Source: Planctomycetaceae bacterium
GTDB taxonomy: Bacteria; Planctomycetota; Planctomycetia; Pirellulales; Pirellulaceae
Direction: 5' to 3'
Length of the DNA stretch: 13,415 nucleotides
Assembly (NCBI GenBank): GCA_007124535.1
Contig: SLEY01000138.1
Span: 1-13,415 of the forward strand
Shown: positions 1 to 7,348 of the stretch, one piece after another
How positions within the stretch are numbered: position 1 is the first letter of the stretch
Layout: every line of letters begins with the position of its first letter
Position numbers and translations under genes: made by a program
Notes under the pieces: generated by a model
Told to the model about the DNA's origin: nothing
The model's input: the letters and a program-made list of their open reading frames with translations, nothing else
Databases searched by the model: none

Positions 1-1190
1 CGGCACACCCCGGCTTCGACAAAGGTGTTCGGGACGTGGCGGATTCCCCACTGCTCCAAAAGTTCGCGGCAGGCGTCGTAGGAAGCGTCGGCATGCTTCA
101 GGAACGTGGCGATCTGCACCACGTCCTCGAACGAAGCCCCCTGATGCACCAGCAACTCCCGCACATTGACCAGCATCCGCTCCAATTGCTTCGCCGTGTC
201 ACCCCAATGGACAGTTTTTCCCTGCTCGTCAATGCTGGCGGTTCCCGAAACATGCAGCACGATCTTCTCCGGCAGATCGATTCTCATGCCGCGCGAAAAC
301 GACGACCCGTATTCGTCAGCTTCGTTCAGCGTGGGCGTGTGCATGACTTGCACATCCACCTCGTCTGGATCCAACAGGGCGTACAAGTCCATGCCACAGA
401 GGGCCGAATCCGGCCACAAACCGGCTTCGATCCCCGTGCTGGCCGGCAACCGCCGGATGCCGTGCTCGGCAAAAAACGCGTTTCGCGACAAATTGAACTG
501 AGCGTAGTCCCGATCAATGTCCTTCAGATAACACCACGTCCGCAGGACCTGATCGAAATGGGCGCCGTGGCGATCCAGCAAGCGGGCGCAGTGGGCGAAC
601 ATCCGATCGCTCTGCTCGCGGAAACCCATCGATTGGTCGGACGCCGGGGTCACCCCCTTGATATCGGCGATGTACAGGTGGCGTTTGCCCCCGATCGTCA
701 GTAATTTCAAGTTGGCCCCGGTTTCGGGGTCGAATTCGGTCTGCACCGAAACCGACTGGGGGGTGGCGGGAACGACGGCATAGATCTGCACTTCGACCTT
801 CTGCGGTTGGTGACAGGGGGGTTGGCGGATGTACGTCACGGCGGGCCGGTCCGCTTCCGCCACACCCGCGGCCGCATAGGCCTCACCGCGAGCCTGCAGA
901 AAGGTGTCGCGATCGCGCGTAAAATCCTCGAAGAAGACGCGTTCCAAGACCACATGGTCCATCCGGCCCCCGCCATTTCCCAGCAATCGTGGTAAACAAC
1001 CGTAAAACCGCCGCACCTGACCCTCGAAATCCAACTGCATCGCTTCGCCGCGCAACGGCGCACAGCGGGCATAGATCTCGGTGGCATGCTCCGTGTTGAT
1101 CGCCACCACTTCGCCACTGCAGGTATCCTTGCGGCAGGGGGAACACAGGCGGAGTGGAACGCTTTCCTTCGGGAATGTCGCTTGACTCAT
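1..1190 (-). CDS. RidA/chorismatase-superfamily protein, 3' end cut by window
   Basis: The frame is open from ATG at 1190 to the window edge, giving 396 complete codons with no stop. AGGAG lies 9 nt before the ATG, and a promoter lies about 100 nt upstream. The C-terminal part is a YjgF/RidA-type domain: VSGTASIDEQG (314-324), GD at 330-331, then GASFEDVVQIATFLK (351-365). An earlier stretch, VLRTWCYLKDIDRDY (215-229) followed by a LPASTGIEAG run, resembles the FkbO/Hyg5/XanB2 chorismatase family, in which two RidA-like halves are fused. Those enzymes hydrolyse chorismate. The N-terminus carries CSPCRKDTC (16-24), which looks like a possible metal site. The position expected for the RidA active-site Arg reads VPNTF rather than PAR, so ordinary imine-deaminase activity is unlikely. 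The final catalytic region lies outside the window, so the reaction cannot be assigned. The superfamily call is firm; chorismatase activity is an inference. Confidence 0.8.
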   Translation of the reverse strand, partial: MSQATFPKESVPLRLCSPCRKDTCSGEVVAINTEHATEIYARCAPLRGEAMQLDFEGQVRRFYGCLPRLLGNGGGRMDHVVLERVFFEDFTRDRDTFLQARGEAYAAAGVAEADRPAVTYIRQPPCHQPQKVEVQIYAVVPATPQSVSVQTEFDPETGANLKLLTIGGKRHLYIADIKGVTPASDQSMGFREQSDRMFAHCARLLDRHGAHFDQVLRTWCYLKDIDRDYAQFNLSRNAFFAEHGIRRLPASTGIEAGLWPDSALCGMDLYALLDPDEVDVQVMHTPTLNEADEYGSSFSRGMRIDLPEKIVLHVSGTASIDEQGKTVHWGDTAKQLERMLVNVRELLVHQGASFEDVVQIATFLKHADASYDACRELLEQWGIRHVPNTFVEAGVC

Positions 1191-1290
1191 GCTCGAAATC
1201 TCCTGGGGGTGATCAACAGCAGCGCAGCGCCTCGTTTTTTTCCCGGCCGAGACACAACTGGCGAGGATGGTTGGCAGGCTGAAAGGTTCC

Positions 1291-1319
1291 AGTCTATCGG
1301 GTCCCGGAAGGCTCTGCAA
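1291..1319 (-). promoter_or_regulatory. sigma70-like promoter for the RidA/chorismatase-like gene
   Basis: On the minus strand TTGCAG (1314-1319) and TAGACT (1291-1296) are separated by exactly 17 nt. Initiation near 1284 would give a leader of about 95 nt before the ATG at 1190. It implies that this gene has its own promoter rather than depending only on read-through from rnfB. Confidence 0.5.
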
Positions 1320-1356
1320 GGTTTGCCAACGATTGGAACCGGCTTCCGCAACGCTT

Positions 1357-1380
1357 CCCACGCGACTCGATCGACGTGGG
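1357..1380 (-). terminator. candidate hairpin terminator after rnfB
   Basis: CCCACG-CGA and TCG-A-CGTGGG form a 9-bp stem with one bulged base and a 5-nt loop. It sits between the rnfB stop (1441) and the -35 box of the next gene, where an operon end would be expected. No U-tract follows on the minus strand, so intrinsic termination is uncertain; it could be an RNA-stabilising or factor-dependent site. Confidence 0.3.
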
Positions 1381-1440
1381 CCCCGGTACAATTAGCTCCC
1401 CAGAGTGGAGAGGAAACCGCGCCCGGCCCGAGCGGATAGC

Positions 1441-2358
1441 TCAGCCGCGCCAGTCGGTTTCATCCACGGTGGTGTGAAAAGCCGCTTCGATCCGCGCCGG
1501 TAACTCTTCGTCGGCGACCTGTTCTAGCTCTTTCGAACCGGGTTTGCCAACAAACACCAGACTTTCACGTCGGCATTTCTCGATCGATTCGGCAAAGTCG
1601 CATTCTTCCTGGTAGTGATCGTAGTCGATGACCGGCAATCCGTTGTCCATCTGCATTCGCTCGCTTTTCTTGGCGCACAGCGAGCAGGAGATGCAGCCGA
1701 CCGGACACACCGCCTTGACCGCCGGGCCGGAATCCCGGTTGGAACAGGCGACCACCAGCATCCGCTCGGCCTTGAAAGGCACCATCGAAATGATGTTGCG
1801 AGGGCAGGCCTCCGCACACGCTTTGCAACCAATACAGGCATCGTAGTCGACGGTCGCCAACCCCTCCACCGTGTGGATCGCGTCGTAGACACAGGCGCGG
1901 ACACAGTCGCCCAGGCCCAGGCAGCCGTAGGTACATCCCTGGAATCCGGACACCAAATTGGCGGCCGTGCAAGTCCGTTCGCCCATGTACTGGGGCTTGG
2001 GCACCGGCAAGCGCTGGTCGCGGCGGGCAGCGCAATGCACCACGGCTCGGTAGGGGTACGAGGGGGTGACTTCGGTTCCCAAAATGGCGGCCAACTGTTC
2101 GGCACAGCTGGCGCCGCCCGGCGCACACAGGGTGAGTTCCGCCTGGCCCGCGGCGACCGCCTCGGCATACTCGCGGCAACCCACGTAACCACAACCGCCA
2201 CAGTTGGCGCCGGGCAAGGCGTCGTTCAGCGTCTCCACCCGGGGATCGACTTCGACGTGAAATGCCTGATTGGCCCACCCCAGCACGCAGGCCATCGCCA
2301 CCGCCAGCAGCAGCAAGGCAGCGGCGCCGAGAATCAGGGTGAACGCGGCAGTGGCCAT
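1441..2358 (-). CDS. rnfB: Rnf complex subunit RnfB, long ferredoxin-type form
   Basis: RnfB (305 aa) is the iron-sulfur subunit that takes electrons from ferredoxin at the cytoplasmic face of the Rnf complex. One N-terminal transmembrane helix (about 5-28) anchors it. Next comes the characteristic C53-x2-C56-x4-C61-x16-C78 cluster motif. The C-terminal part has C142-x3-C146-x5-C152-x3-C156 (GCTYGCLGLGDC), a canonical C175-x2-C178-x2-C181-x3-C185P, and C218-x3-C222-x2-C225-x2-C228. The length exceeds the roughly 190 aa of enterobacterial RsxB and matches the long form seen in anaerobes. The last ferredoxin-like repeat looks degraded: S232 stands where a fourth Cys would be expected, and the segment after IDYDHY (244-249) lacks a CxxCxxC motif. 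It is the last gene of the rnf set, starting 15 nt after rnfA, with AGAGGA upstream of the ATG. The family assignment is firm. Confidence 0.95.
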   Translation of the reverse strand: MATAAFTLILGAAALLLLAVAMACVLGWANQAFHVEVDPRVETLNDALPGANCGGCGYVGCREYAEAVAAGQAELTLCAPGGASCAEQLAAILGTEVTPSYPYRAVVHCAARRDQRLPVPKPQYMGERTCTAANLVSGFQGCTYGCLGLGDCVRACVYDAIHTVEGLATVDYDACIGCKACAEACPRNIISMVPFKAERMLVVACSNRDSGPAVKAVCPVGCISCSLCAKKSERMQMDNGLPVIDYDHYQEECDFAESIEKCRRESLVFVGKPGSKELEQVADEELPARIEAAFHTTVDETDWRG

Positions 2359-2373
2359 GCTTCCGATTTCCTC

Positions 2374-3069
2374 TCAATTCAAAAACGCATCGATCGCGTC
2401 TTGCAGGTTCTGATCCACGCCGGCAAAGCCCATCACGGCCATTGCCAAAATCCCCGCGATGATCAGGGTGATGCCGGCTCCCCGAAGCGGTCGCGGAACA
2501 TCGCATAATTCCAGTTCCTCCCGGATTCCAGCCATCAAACAGATCGCCAGGGTGAACCCGACTCCACCGCCCAAAGCCAAGGTCAACGCTTCCGCAGGAC
2601 CCCATAACTGAGCCGGATCCTGCAGGTTCCGCAGGATGATCAGGCAGGCGAACAGGATCGCACAGTTGGTGGTGATCAACGGCAGAAACACCCCAAACGA
2701 CTTGTGCAGCTTCGGGGCAAACTTGCGCACGTACATCTCGACGAATTGCACCGACGAGGCGATGACGAAGATGTACATGATGTAACTGAGTACCGACAGG
2801 TCGATCCGGACGGACGGATCACCGCCGAGGCGTTGCCACAGCCAAGTCGGCAGGGGAGCGTCCGGGCGCAGCAGGTAGAAAGTGAACGTCCAACTGAGCA
2901 GGGCGGCGATCGAAATCACAAAGGTCACGGCGCACCCCATCCCGAAGGCCATATCCACGCGCCGCGAGACGCCCAGGAACGGGCAGATGCCGACAAAATA
3001 GTGCAGCACAAAGTTATTGATGATGGCCGCACCCACAAAAATCTGCAACAACAGGGTCAGGCTTTCCAT
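2374..3069 (-). CDS. rnfA: Rnf complex membrane subunit RnfA
   Basis: RnfA (231 aa) is an integral membrane subunit that, with RnfE, holds an Fe centre in the membrane core on the electron path coupled to ion transport. The signature GICPFLGVS puts C29 in the first half, and TTNCAI puts C136 in the second; these are the family's paired cysteine ligands. Six hydrophobic segments are visible. The protein is longer than the usual 190-200 aa because of a hydrophilic loop around 67-92, containing PDAPLPTW, and a short C-terminal tail. The ATG at 3069 was chosen because GGAGG lies 7 nt upstream and the protein then starts at MESLTLLLQIFVGAAI, as in the family. The same frame stays open upstream to 3279, but that part reads as low-complexity shadow of rnfE. 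It overlaps the rnfE 3' end by 13 nt, which indicates translational coupling. Confidence 0.95.
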   Translation of the reverse strand: MESLTLLLQIFVGAAIINNFVLHYFVGICPFLGVSRRVDMAFGMGCAVTFVISIAALLSWTFTFYLLRPDAPLPTWLWQRLGGDPSVRIDLSVLSYIMYIFVIASSVQFVEMYVRKFAPKLHKSFGVFLPLITTNCAILFACLIILRNLQDPAQLWGPAEALTLALGGGVGFTLAICLMAGIREELELCDVPRPLRGAGITLIIAGILAMAVMGFAGVDQNLQDAIDAFLN

Positions 3070-3755
3070 GAGTTTGCCTCCTCCATCCCCTCCCCAGTGG
3101 CTTGGGCCTGTTGGCCCCGCATAGCCGGTGCAACCGCATAATCCATGCGCTGGGCACGCCACTGCCCCCACCATTCCACCGCCGCCAGTAACAGCCCCAA
3201 CACCAGAAACGCCCCCGGCGGCAGCACCATGATCCCCCAGTTCGGCCAAGCTTCCGGCAACACCCGGATCCCCAACCAACTGCCCGATCCCAGGATCTCC
3301 CGCACCGTCGCAATGCTGGTCAGAGCCAAGGTGAACCCCAAACTCATCCCCACGGCGTCCGCAACGGCCACTCGCACCGATTGCTTCGACGCGCAGATCT
3401 CACACCGCGAGATGATCAGGCAGTTGACAATGATCAACGGGACGTACGGACCCAGCACCTTGCTCATCTCGTAGAGATAGGCCGCCAAGAAACGGTCCGC
3501 AATGGTCACGAACGTGGCGATCGTCAGCGTGAACACCAGGATCCGCAGGTGCGGCCGCAGTTGGCCGCGGATCAGACTGATAATCCCGTTCGCGGAAATC
3601 AAGACGAAAGCCGTTGCGGCCGCCATCGTCAAAGCCGGCAGCATGGCTGCCGTCACCGCCAGCACAGGGCACATCCCCAACAATTGCCGATATACCGGGT
3701 TTTCCGGGAGGATTCCGTTCAGGAACCGCTCCGAAGCCGTAGGTCCGTTTGCCAT
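3057..3755 (-). CDS. rnfE: Rnf complex membrane subunit RnfE
   Basis: RnfE (232 aa) is the paralogous partner of RnfA, inserted in the opposite topology, and supplies the other half of the membrane Fe site. The N-terminus contains ENPVYRQLLGMCPVLAVT (C29), and the second half has IIVNCLIISRCEICAS (C112, C118, C121), matching the family's GxCP and NCxxIxR.EA-type segments. Six transmembrane segments are apparent, with a hydrophilic, Gln-rich C-terminal tail from about 205. The gene begins 76 nt after the rnfG stop, the largest gap within the rnf genes. AAGG stands 12 nt before the ATG, so the ribosome-binding site is mediocre and could lower its translation relative to rnfA. Two Cys in RCEIC are next to one another in a position where relatives often have one. 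Confidence 0.95.
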   Translation of the reverse strand: MANGPTASERFLNGILPENPVYRQLLGMCPVLAVTAAMLPALTMAAATAFVLISANGIISLIRGQLRPHLRILVFTLTIATFVTIADRFLAAYLYEMSKVLGPYVPLIIVNCLIISRCEICASKQSVRVAVADAVGMSLGFTLALTSIATVREILGSGSWLGIRVLPEAWPNWGIMVLPPGAFLVLGLLLAAVEWWGQWRAQRMDYAVAPAMRGQQAQATGEGMEEANSWKA

Positions 3756-3831
3756 CCTCGAGACTCACCTTCTTGCCGTTACCCGGCGGCAGGAACCGCA
3801 CCACGTGGCCCCCCGCCACCGAGACCCCTGA

Positions 3832-4476
3832 TCACCAAGCCGCCTCCGCTTCGTCTCGCGGATCGGCGCCCGCAGACGCCCGAGCCCATTCCTGCAACAA
3901 CGGTTCACGCAGATTCGCAAGCGCCGTGTTGACGATTTCGCAGACACTGCTGGACGAAACCGTGGCCCCCGACAAAACCGTGATCTGCTGTTCCCCCGGA
4001 TCGGCTTTGACCGCTTCAATGGGCGTGTCCGCCGCCTTGCCCCGAAACTGGCGTTGAAAGTCCGCATCCCGAATAAAGTCGCCCAATCCGGGGGTTTCAC
4101 GCTGGTCCAAAACATACATTCCCGTAATCTTGTTCAACGGGGGATCCAAACCGATCAGCAGGCCGATGTCGTCGGCAAACCCGGGCCCCTTGGCGGGCAC
4201 AACCCAGCCGTTCGGCTGACCCTCGGCGTCCCGCGTCTGGTACACACGCGCCGGGTTGCCGTGCCGATCAGAGATCGATAACTCGACCGTCTGCTCCTGC
4301 TCCGCTCCGGGGACCAGTTGCGGGATGATTCGGTAGGTCTCTTGCCGACGGTTCTCCGCAATCCGGGGAGACAAAGAGATCTGGACGCCCGCCAGAGCCC
4401 CTCCGTAAGCGCAGGCCAGCACCAAGACCAGCCAGGCCTGTTGCAGATAACCGAGGATCTTCGTCTTTCTCGTCAT
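3832..4476 (-). CDS. rnfG: Rnf complex FMN-carrying subunit RnfG
   Basis: RnfG (214 aa) carries a covalent FMN on the outer face of the membrane and passes electrons within the Rnf complex. A single N-terminal transmembrane helix (about 13-33) is followed by an extracytoplasmic FMN-binding domain. ETPGLG (127-132) matches the family's conserved segment. The flavin-attachment motif SGAT is at 169-172, so Thr172 is the predicted site for ApbE-type flavin transfer; no apbE is in this window. The start ATG (4476) overlaps the rnfD stop in an ATGA arrangement, showing coupling. The frame is open further upstream to 4821, but that region is coding for rnfD in another frame. The C-terminus is acidic and Ala-rich. 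Confidence 0.93.
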   Translation of the reverse strand: MTRKTKILGYLQQAWLVLVLACAYGGALAGVQISLSPRIAENRRQETYRIIPQLVPGAEQEQTVELSISDRHGNPARVYQTRDAEGQPNGWVVPAKGPGFADDIGLLIGLDPPLNKITGMYVLDQRETPGLGDFIRDADFQRQFRGKAADTPIEAVKADPGEQQITVLSGATVSSSSVCEIVNTALANLREPLLQEWARASAGADPRDEAEAAW

Positions 4477-5564
4477 GTTCCCGCCTTTGCCGGAACGGGT
4501 CCGCCCAGCGGTTGCGGGACCGTCCAGCGATTCAATAAAGGAACCGTCGCGTTCATCAGCAGGACCGCAAACATCACCCCTTCCGGATAACTGCTGAATA
4601 ACCGGATCACCACCAGCAAGAAACCGATCCCCATGCCGAAAATCAGCCGCCCTTTGCACGTCAGCGGACTGGTCACCGGATCGGTGGCGATGAAAAAGGC
4701 ACTGAACAGCAGAGAACCGGTAATCAAATGCTGCAGCGGTCCCAGCAGCGTCATTTCGAACACATGCCCCAACTCGACAAACAGGAAGGACACCAACAGA
4801 ATGCCGACCGGGATTTCCCAAGAGATGATGCGGCGAATCAGCAGGTAGGCGCCGCCGATCAGGATCGCCACGGCACTGGTCTCACCCAGCGAACCGTTCA
4901 ATTGGCCGACCAGCAGGGCCCAGATGCTCTCGGCCATCTCCATCTGCACCTGGGCCTCACCCGCCGTGACCCGACCGGCGGCCAGATCGGCGGCAAATTG
5001 CTTGGCCAGGGACAACGGAGTCGCTCGCGTGACCACCGACAACTCCGAATCGAGCAACACATACGCCGAGGCGCCCATTTCGCGGGCAAAGGCCAGCATC
5101 ACAAAGGCTCGGCCGACCATGGCCGGATTGAAAATATTGCAGCCCAACCCGCCAAATACGGCCTTGCCCAAGCCGATGGCCACCACCGAACCCAAGACGG
5201 GTACGTACCAGGGGGAACTCCAAGGCAAGGACAACGCCAGAATCAAACCCGTCAAACCGGCGGACATATCGTGCAGCGGGGCGGAACGGCCGCGAAAACG
5301 ATCAAATAACGCCTCCGCCGCCAAACAGGCCAATACGCACAAACTGATCTGCCGTACCGCGTTCCAACGGAAGACCAAGACCGCCATCACGATCACCGGC
5401 ATCAACGCGATCAGGACGTGGCCCATCATCCGCTGCGTCGAAAAGGACTGATCCGACAGATGCGGCGAAGGAGCGATCTGCCTCCCCAAGCGAACCACCG
5501 AAGCCGAGTCGCCGGAATGGAAAACTTTTCTGCGTGAGCCCAGATCGCCGATTACCGTGGCCAT
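4473..5564 (-). CDS. rnfD: Rnf complex membrane subunit RnfD
   Basis: RnfD (363 aa) is a polytopic membrane subunit homologous to NqrB that carries covalent FMN and is thought to form the ion-translocation path. APSPHL (31-36), the GLGKAVFGGLG / NIFNPAMVGRAF segment (131-154), ATDPVTSP (293-300) and YPEGVMFAVLLMN (326-338) are all family signatures. About ten hydrophobic segments are visible. The expected flavin-attachment motif, usually S-[GAS]-A-T-P-L, reads TRATPL here (179-184), with Thr182 in the acceptor position but Arg in place of a small residue. There is an extra N-terminal stretch of roughly 28 residues before the conserved start of the family. GGAAGGA lies 4 nt before the ATG. It follows rnfC by 19 nt and overlaps rnfG by 4 nt. 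Confidence 0.94.
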   Translation of the reverse strand: MATVIGDLGSRRKVFHSGDSASVVRLGRQIAPSPHLSDQSFSTQRMMGHVLIALMPVIVMAVLVFRWNAVRQISLCVLACLAAEALFDRFRGRSAPLHDMSAGLTGLILALSLPWSSPWYVPVLGSVVAIGLGKAVFGGLGCNIFNPAMVGRAFVMLAFAREMGASAYVLLDSELSVVTRATPLSLAKQFAADLAAGRVTAGEAQVQMEMAESIWALLVGQLNGSLGETSAVAILIGGAYLLIRRIISWEIPVGILLVSFLFVELGHVFEMTLLGPLQHLITGSLLFSAFFIATDPVTSPLTCKGRLIFGMGIGFLLVVIRLFSSYPEGVMFAVLLMNATVPLLNRWTVPQPLGGPVPAKAGT

Positions 5565-5583
5565 CGAGTCCTTCCTGCACGAA

Positions 5584-6960
5584 TCATGAGTTCTGAAATT
5601 GGATCTTGCCGACTCGGATCAACTGCACCAACGGAATGCTGGCCGGACAGGCATAAGCACAGCAACCACATTCGACACACGAAGCGATATGGTAACGTTC
5701 CAGCAAAGAACGCTGCTTCGCTCGCGCGGCGAGTGCCAAGCGGGTCGGGACCAGCTGCATCGGACAGACGTCCACACACCGTCCACACCGCAAACAGGCC
5801 GTCTGCTCGGCCCGTTGGACCTCCTGCTGCGTCAAGACGGTGATCCCGCTGGTCCCCTTGGTGATCGGCGTGGGAAGCTTCTCCGCCACTTCATCGTCTG
5901 CGGCAATGCTGAAACCCATCATCGGCCCGCCGGCAATCACCCGGGCGGCGTCCGGCGTGAGTCCGCCACACCATCGAATCAGCTCGCGATACGACGTGCC
6001 CACGGGGGCCAGCAGGTTCTTGGGCTGGCGGATGCCACCGCCCGAGACGCTCACCACCCGATGGGTCAGCGGCCGCCCGCGATACACAGCCGCGGCCAAG
6101 GCGGCGACGGTCGCGACATTCAATACGGCCACCCCCACCCGCACCGGTAAACCCCCGCCCGGCATCACGCGGCCCGTGGCCGCCTTGACTAACTGCCGCT
6201 CCCCTCCCTGTGGGTATTTCGTCTTCAAGACCAATACCTCGACCCCCGCCTTCTCCAACTCGCGCAATGCCCGGACCGCCAACGGTTTGTTGTCCTCGAC
6301 ACACACGATTACCCGCTGGGCGCCCAGCGCATGGCGAACCAGCAGGGCGCCCGCCACAATCGGTTGGGGAGCTTCGACCATCAAACGATAATCGGCCGTC
6401 AAGCACGGTTCGCATTCGCAGCCGTTGATCAGCACCGTGTCCACGGGCTGATCCTCCTGACGTCTCAGTTTGACAAACGTGGGAAAGGCGGCTCCGCCCA
6501 TGCCCACCAGGCCCGCCTCGCGAGCCGCATCCATAATCTCATGGGGGCGGAACTGCTCTGCGTCGTCCAGCGGCCAAGTCCCTCCCAACAGGGCGTCGTA
6601 CAGGGCCGAGCCCGCCAGCGGTTGCGACTCCGCCGCCTGGATGGGAACGACCGAGACGTGCCGGCCGTTGGGAAGCGTCGCTACCGTGGCCCGCATCGCC
6701 GTTCCCGCAAGGCTGGCATGCACCGGCGCCGAAATGAATTGGTCGGATCGCCCGATCACCTCGCCCCACTGCACTTTCGCTCGTGGCTTGACCAACAATT
6801 CACACGCCGCACCCAGATGCTGCAGCAGCGCGATCCGTACCTCCGTCGGCGGCGGAATCACCTCGATCGGAACCTCGGCGGTCCTTTCTTTGGACTCCGG
6901 CGGATGAAGGCCCCCAAAGAATGAATTCTGCGAACCGGACCACCAACCAAACCAACTCAT
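5584..6960 (-). CDS. rnfC: Rnf complex NADH-binding Fe-S flavoprotein RnfC
   Basis: RnfC (458 aa) is the peripheral cytoplasmic subunit that exchanges electrons with NAD(H) through FMN and two [4Fe-4S] clusters. The start GGLHPPESK (16-24) matches the family's N-terminal signature. A glycine-rich nucleotide/flavin site GLVGMGGAAFPT lies at 150-161, and INGCECEPCLTADYRLM follows (178-194). The two clusters are C389-x2-C392-x2-C395-x3-C399P and C428-x2-C431-x2-C434-x3-C438P. Length is typical of the shorter RnfC form, without the Ala/Lys-rich tail of enterobacterial RsxC. ATG at 6960 has AAGGAGG 4 nt upstream and overlaps the stop of the small upstream gene (ATGA). The frame is open to 7206, but that part encodes the small gene in another frame. 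Confidence 0.95.
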   Translation of the reverse strand: MSWFGWWSGSQNSFFGGLHPPESKERTAEVPIEVIPPPTEVRIALLQHLGAACELLVKPRAKVQWGEVIGRSDQFISAPVHASLAGTAMRATVATLPNGRHVSVVPIQAAESQPLAGSALYDALLGGTWPLDDAEQFRPHEIMDAAREAGLVGMGGAAFPTFVKLRRQEDQPVDTVLINGCECEPCLTADYRLMVEAPQPIVAGALLVRHALGAQRVIVCVEDNKPLAVRALRELEKAGVEVLVLKTKYPQGGERQLVKAATGRVMPGGGLPVRVGVAVLNVATVAALAAAVYRGRPLTHRVVSVSGGGIRQPKNLLAPVGTSYRELIRWCGGLTPDAARVIAGGPMMGFSIAADDEVAEKLPTPITKGTSGITVLTQQEVQRAEQTACLRCGRCVDVCPMQLVPTRLALAARAKQRSLLERYHIASCVECGCCAYACPASIPLVQLIRVGKIQFQNS

Positions 6961-7265
6961 CGCGCCTCCTTCCGGGCCAGGAACATGACGCACAAACCGC
7001 CCAACAGCCCCCCCAACACCAGCCCGCTCGCCGCGCCGACCAACTGACCCTCCACCGTCGAACCCCAACCAATCGCCCCGGCAATCGCCAATAACAGCGG
7101 CCCGATGAACACCGCCAGCGACGCCAGCACGAACCGCTTGCCGTCCAGCGCGGGGGCCGTCACCGCCGTGCCCATCGGACAGTCGCCGGATCCGCAGCCA
7201 CCGCACCCACGACGCTCGCCATCATGCGGCCTGGACGGATCGCCCGGCAAATGATTAACTGACAT
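6957..7265 (-). CDS. small Cys-rich two-helix membrane protein, minimal RseC-like
   Basis: The product is 102 aa. A cytoplasmic-type N-terminus carries GCGGCGSGDCPMG (C21, C24, C29). Two transmembrane helices follow, at about 44-67 and 74-96, with a positively charged end (ARKEAR). RseC/MucC proteins have the same order, a CxxC..C motif followed by two helices, but normally contain a beta-rich domain of some 50 residues in between, which is absent here. RseC acts with Rsx/Rnf in reduction of SoxR in E. coli and is genetically linked to rnf in several anaerobes. It is the first gene before rnfC, overlapping it by 4 nt, and GAGGA lies upstream of its ATG. An alternative is an Rnf assembly factor comparable in role to NqrM, which also uses cysteines. 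The gene is real; its function is inferred from order and motif. Confidence 0.8.
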   Translation of the reverse strand: MSVNHLPGDPSRPHDGERRGCGGCGSGDCPMGTAVTAPALDGKRFVLASLAVFIGPLLLAIAGAIGWGSTVEGQLVGAASGLVLGGLLGGLCVMFLARKEAR

Positions 7266-7348
7266 TAGGTTCGGTTCCTCAACAATTCAGGCCCTAAAAT
7301 GATCCCCGGCACTGGGAAATCTCTGGGTTCCAAAAACACTTGGCCGCA

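Noticed and set aside
36..704. 222-codon plus-strand frame at the left end
   Set aside because: It lies opposite the RidA/chorismatase-like gene, whose protein motifs are clear; its translation is His/Arg/Gln-rich with no recognisable motif.
1615..2508. 297-codon plus-strand frame
   Set aside because: Antisense to rnfB; composition is typical of GC-rich shadow frames.
1565..2605. 346-codon minus-strand frame overlapping rnfB and rnfA
   Set aside because: It is a frame shadow of two genes with certain family motifs and has Arg/Gly-rich low-complexity translation.
7266..7348. Separate promoter between the Rrf2 gene and the RseC-like gene
   Set aside because: A TTGGAA is present but no -10 box at a suitable distance was found.
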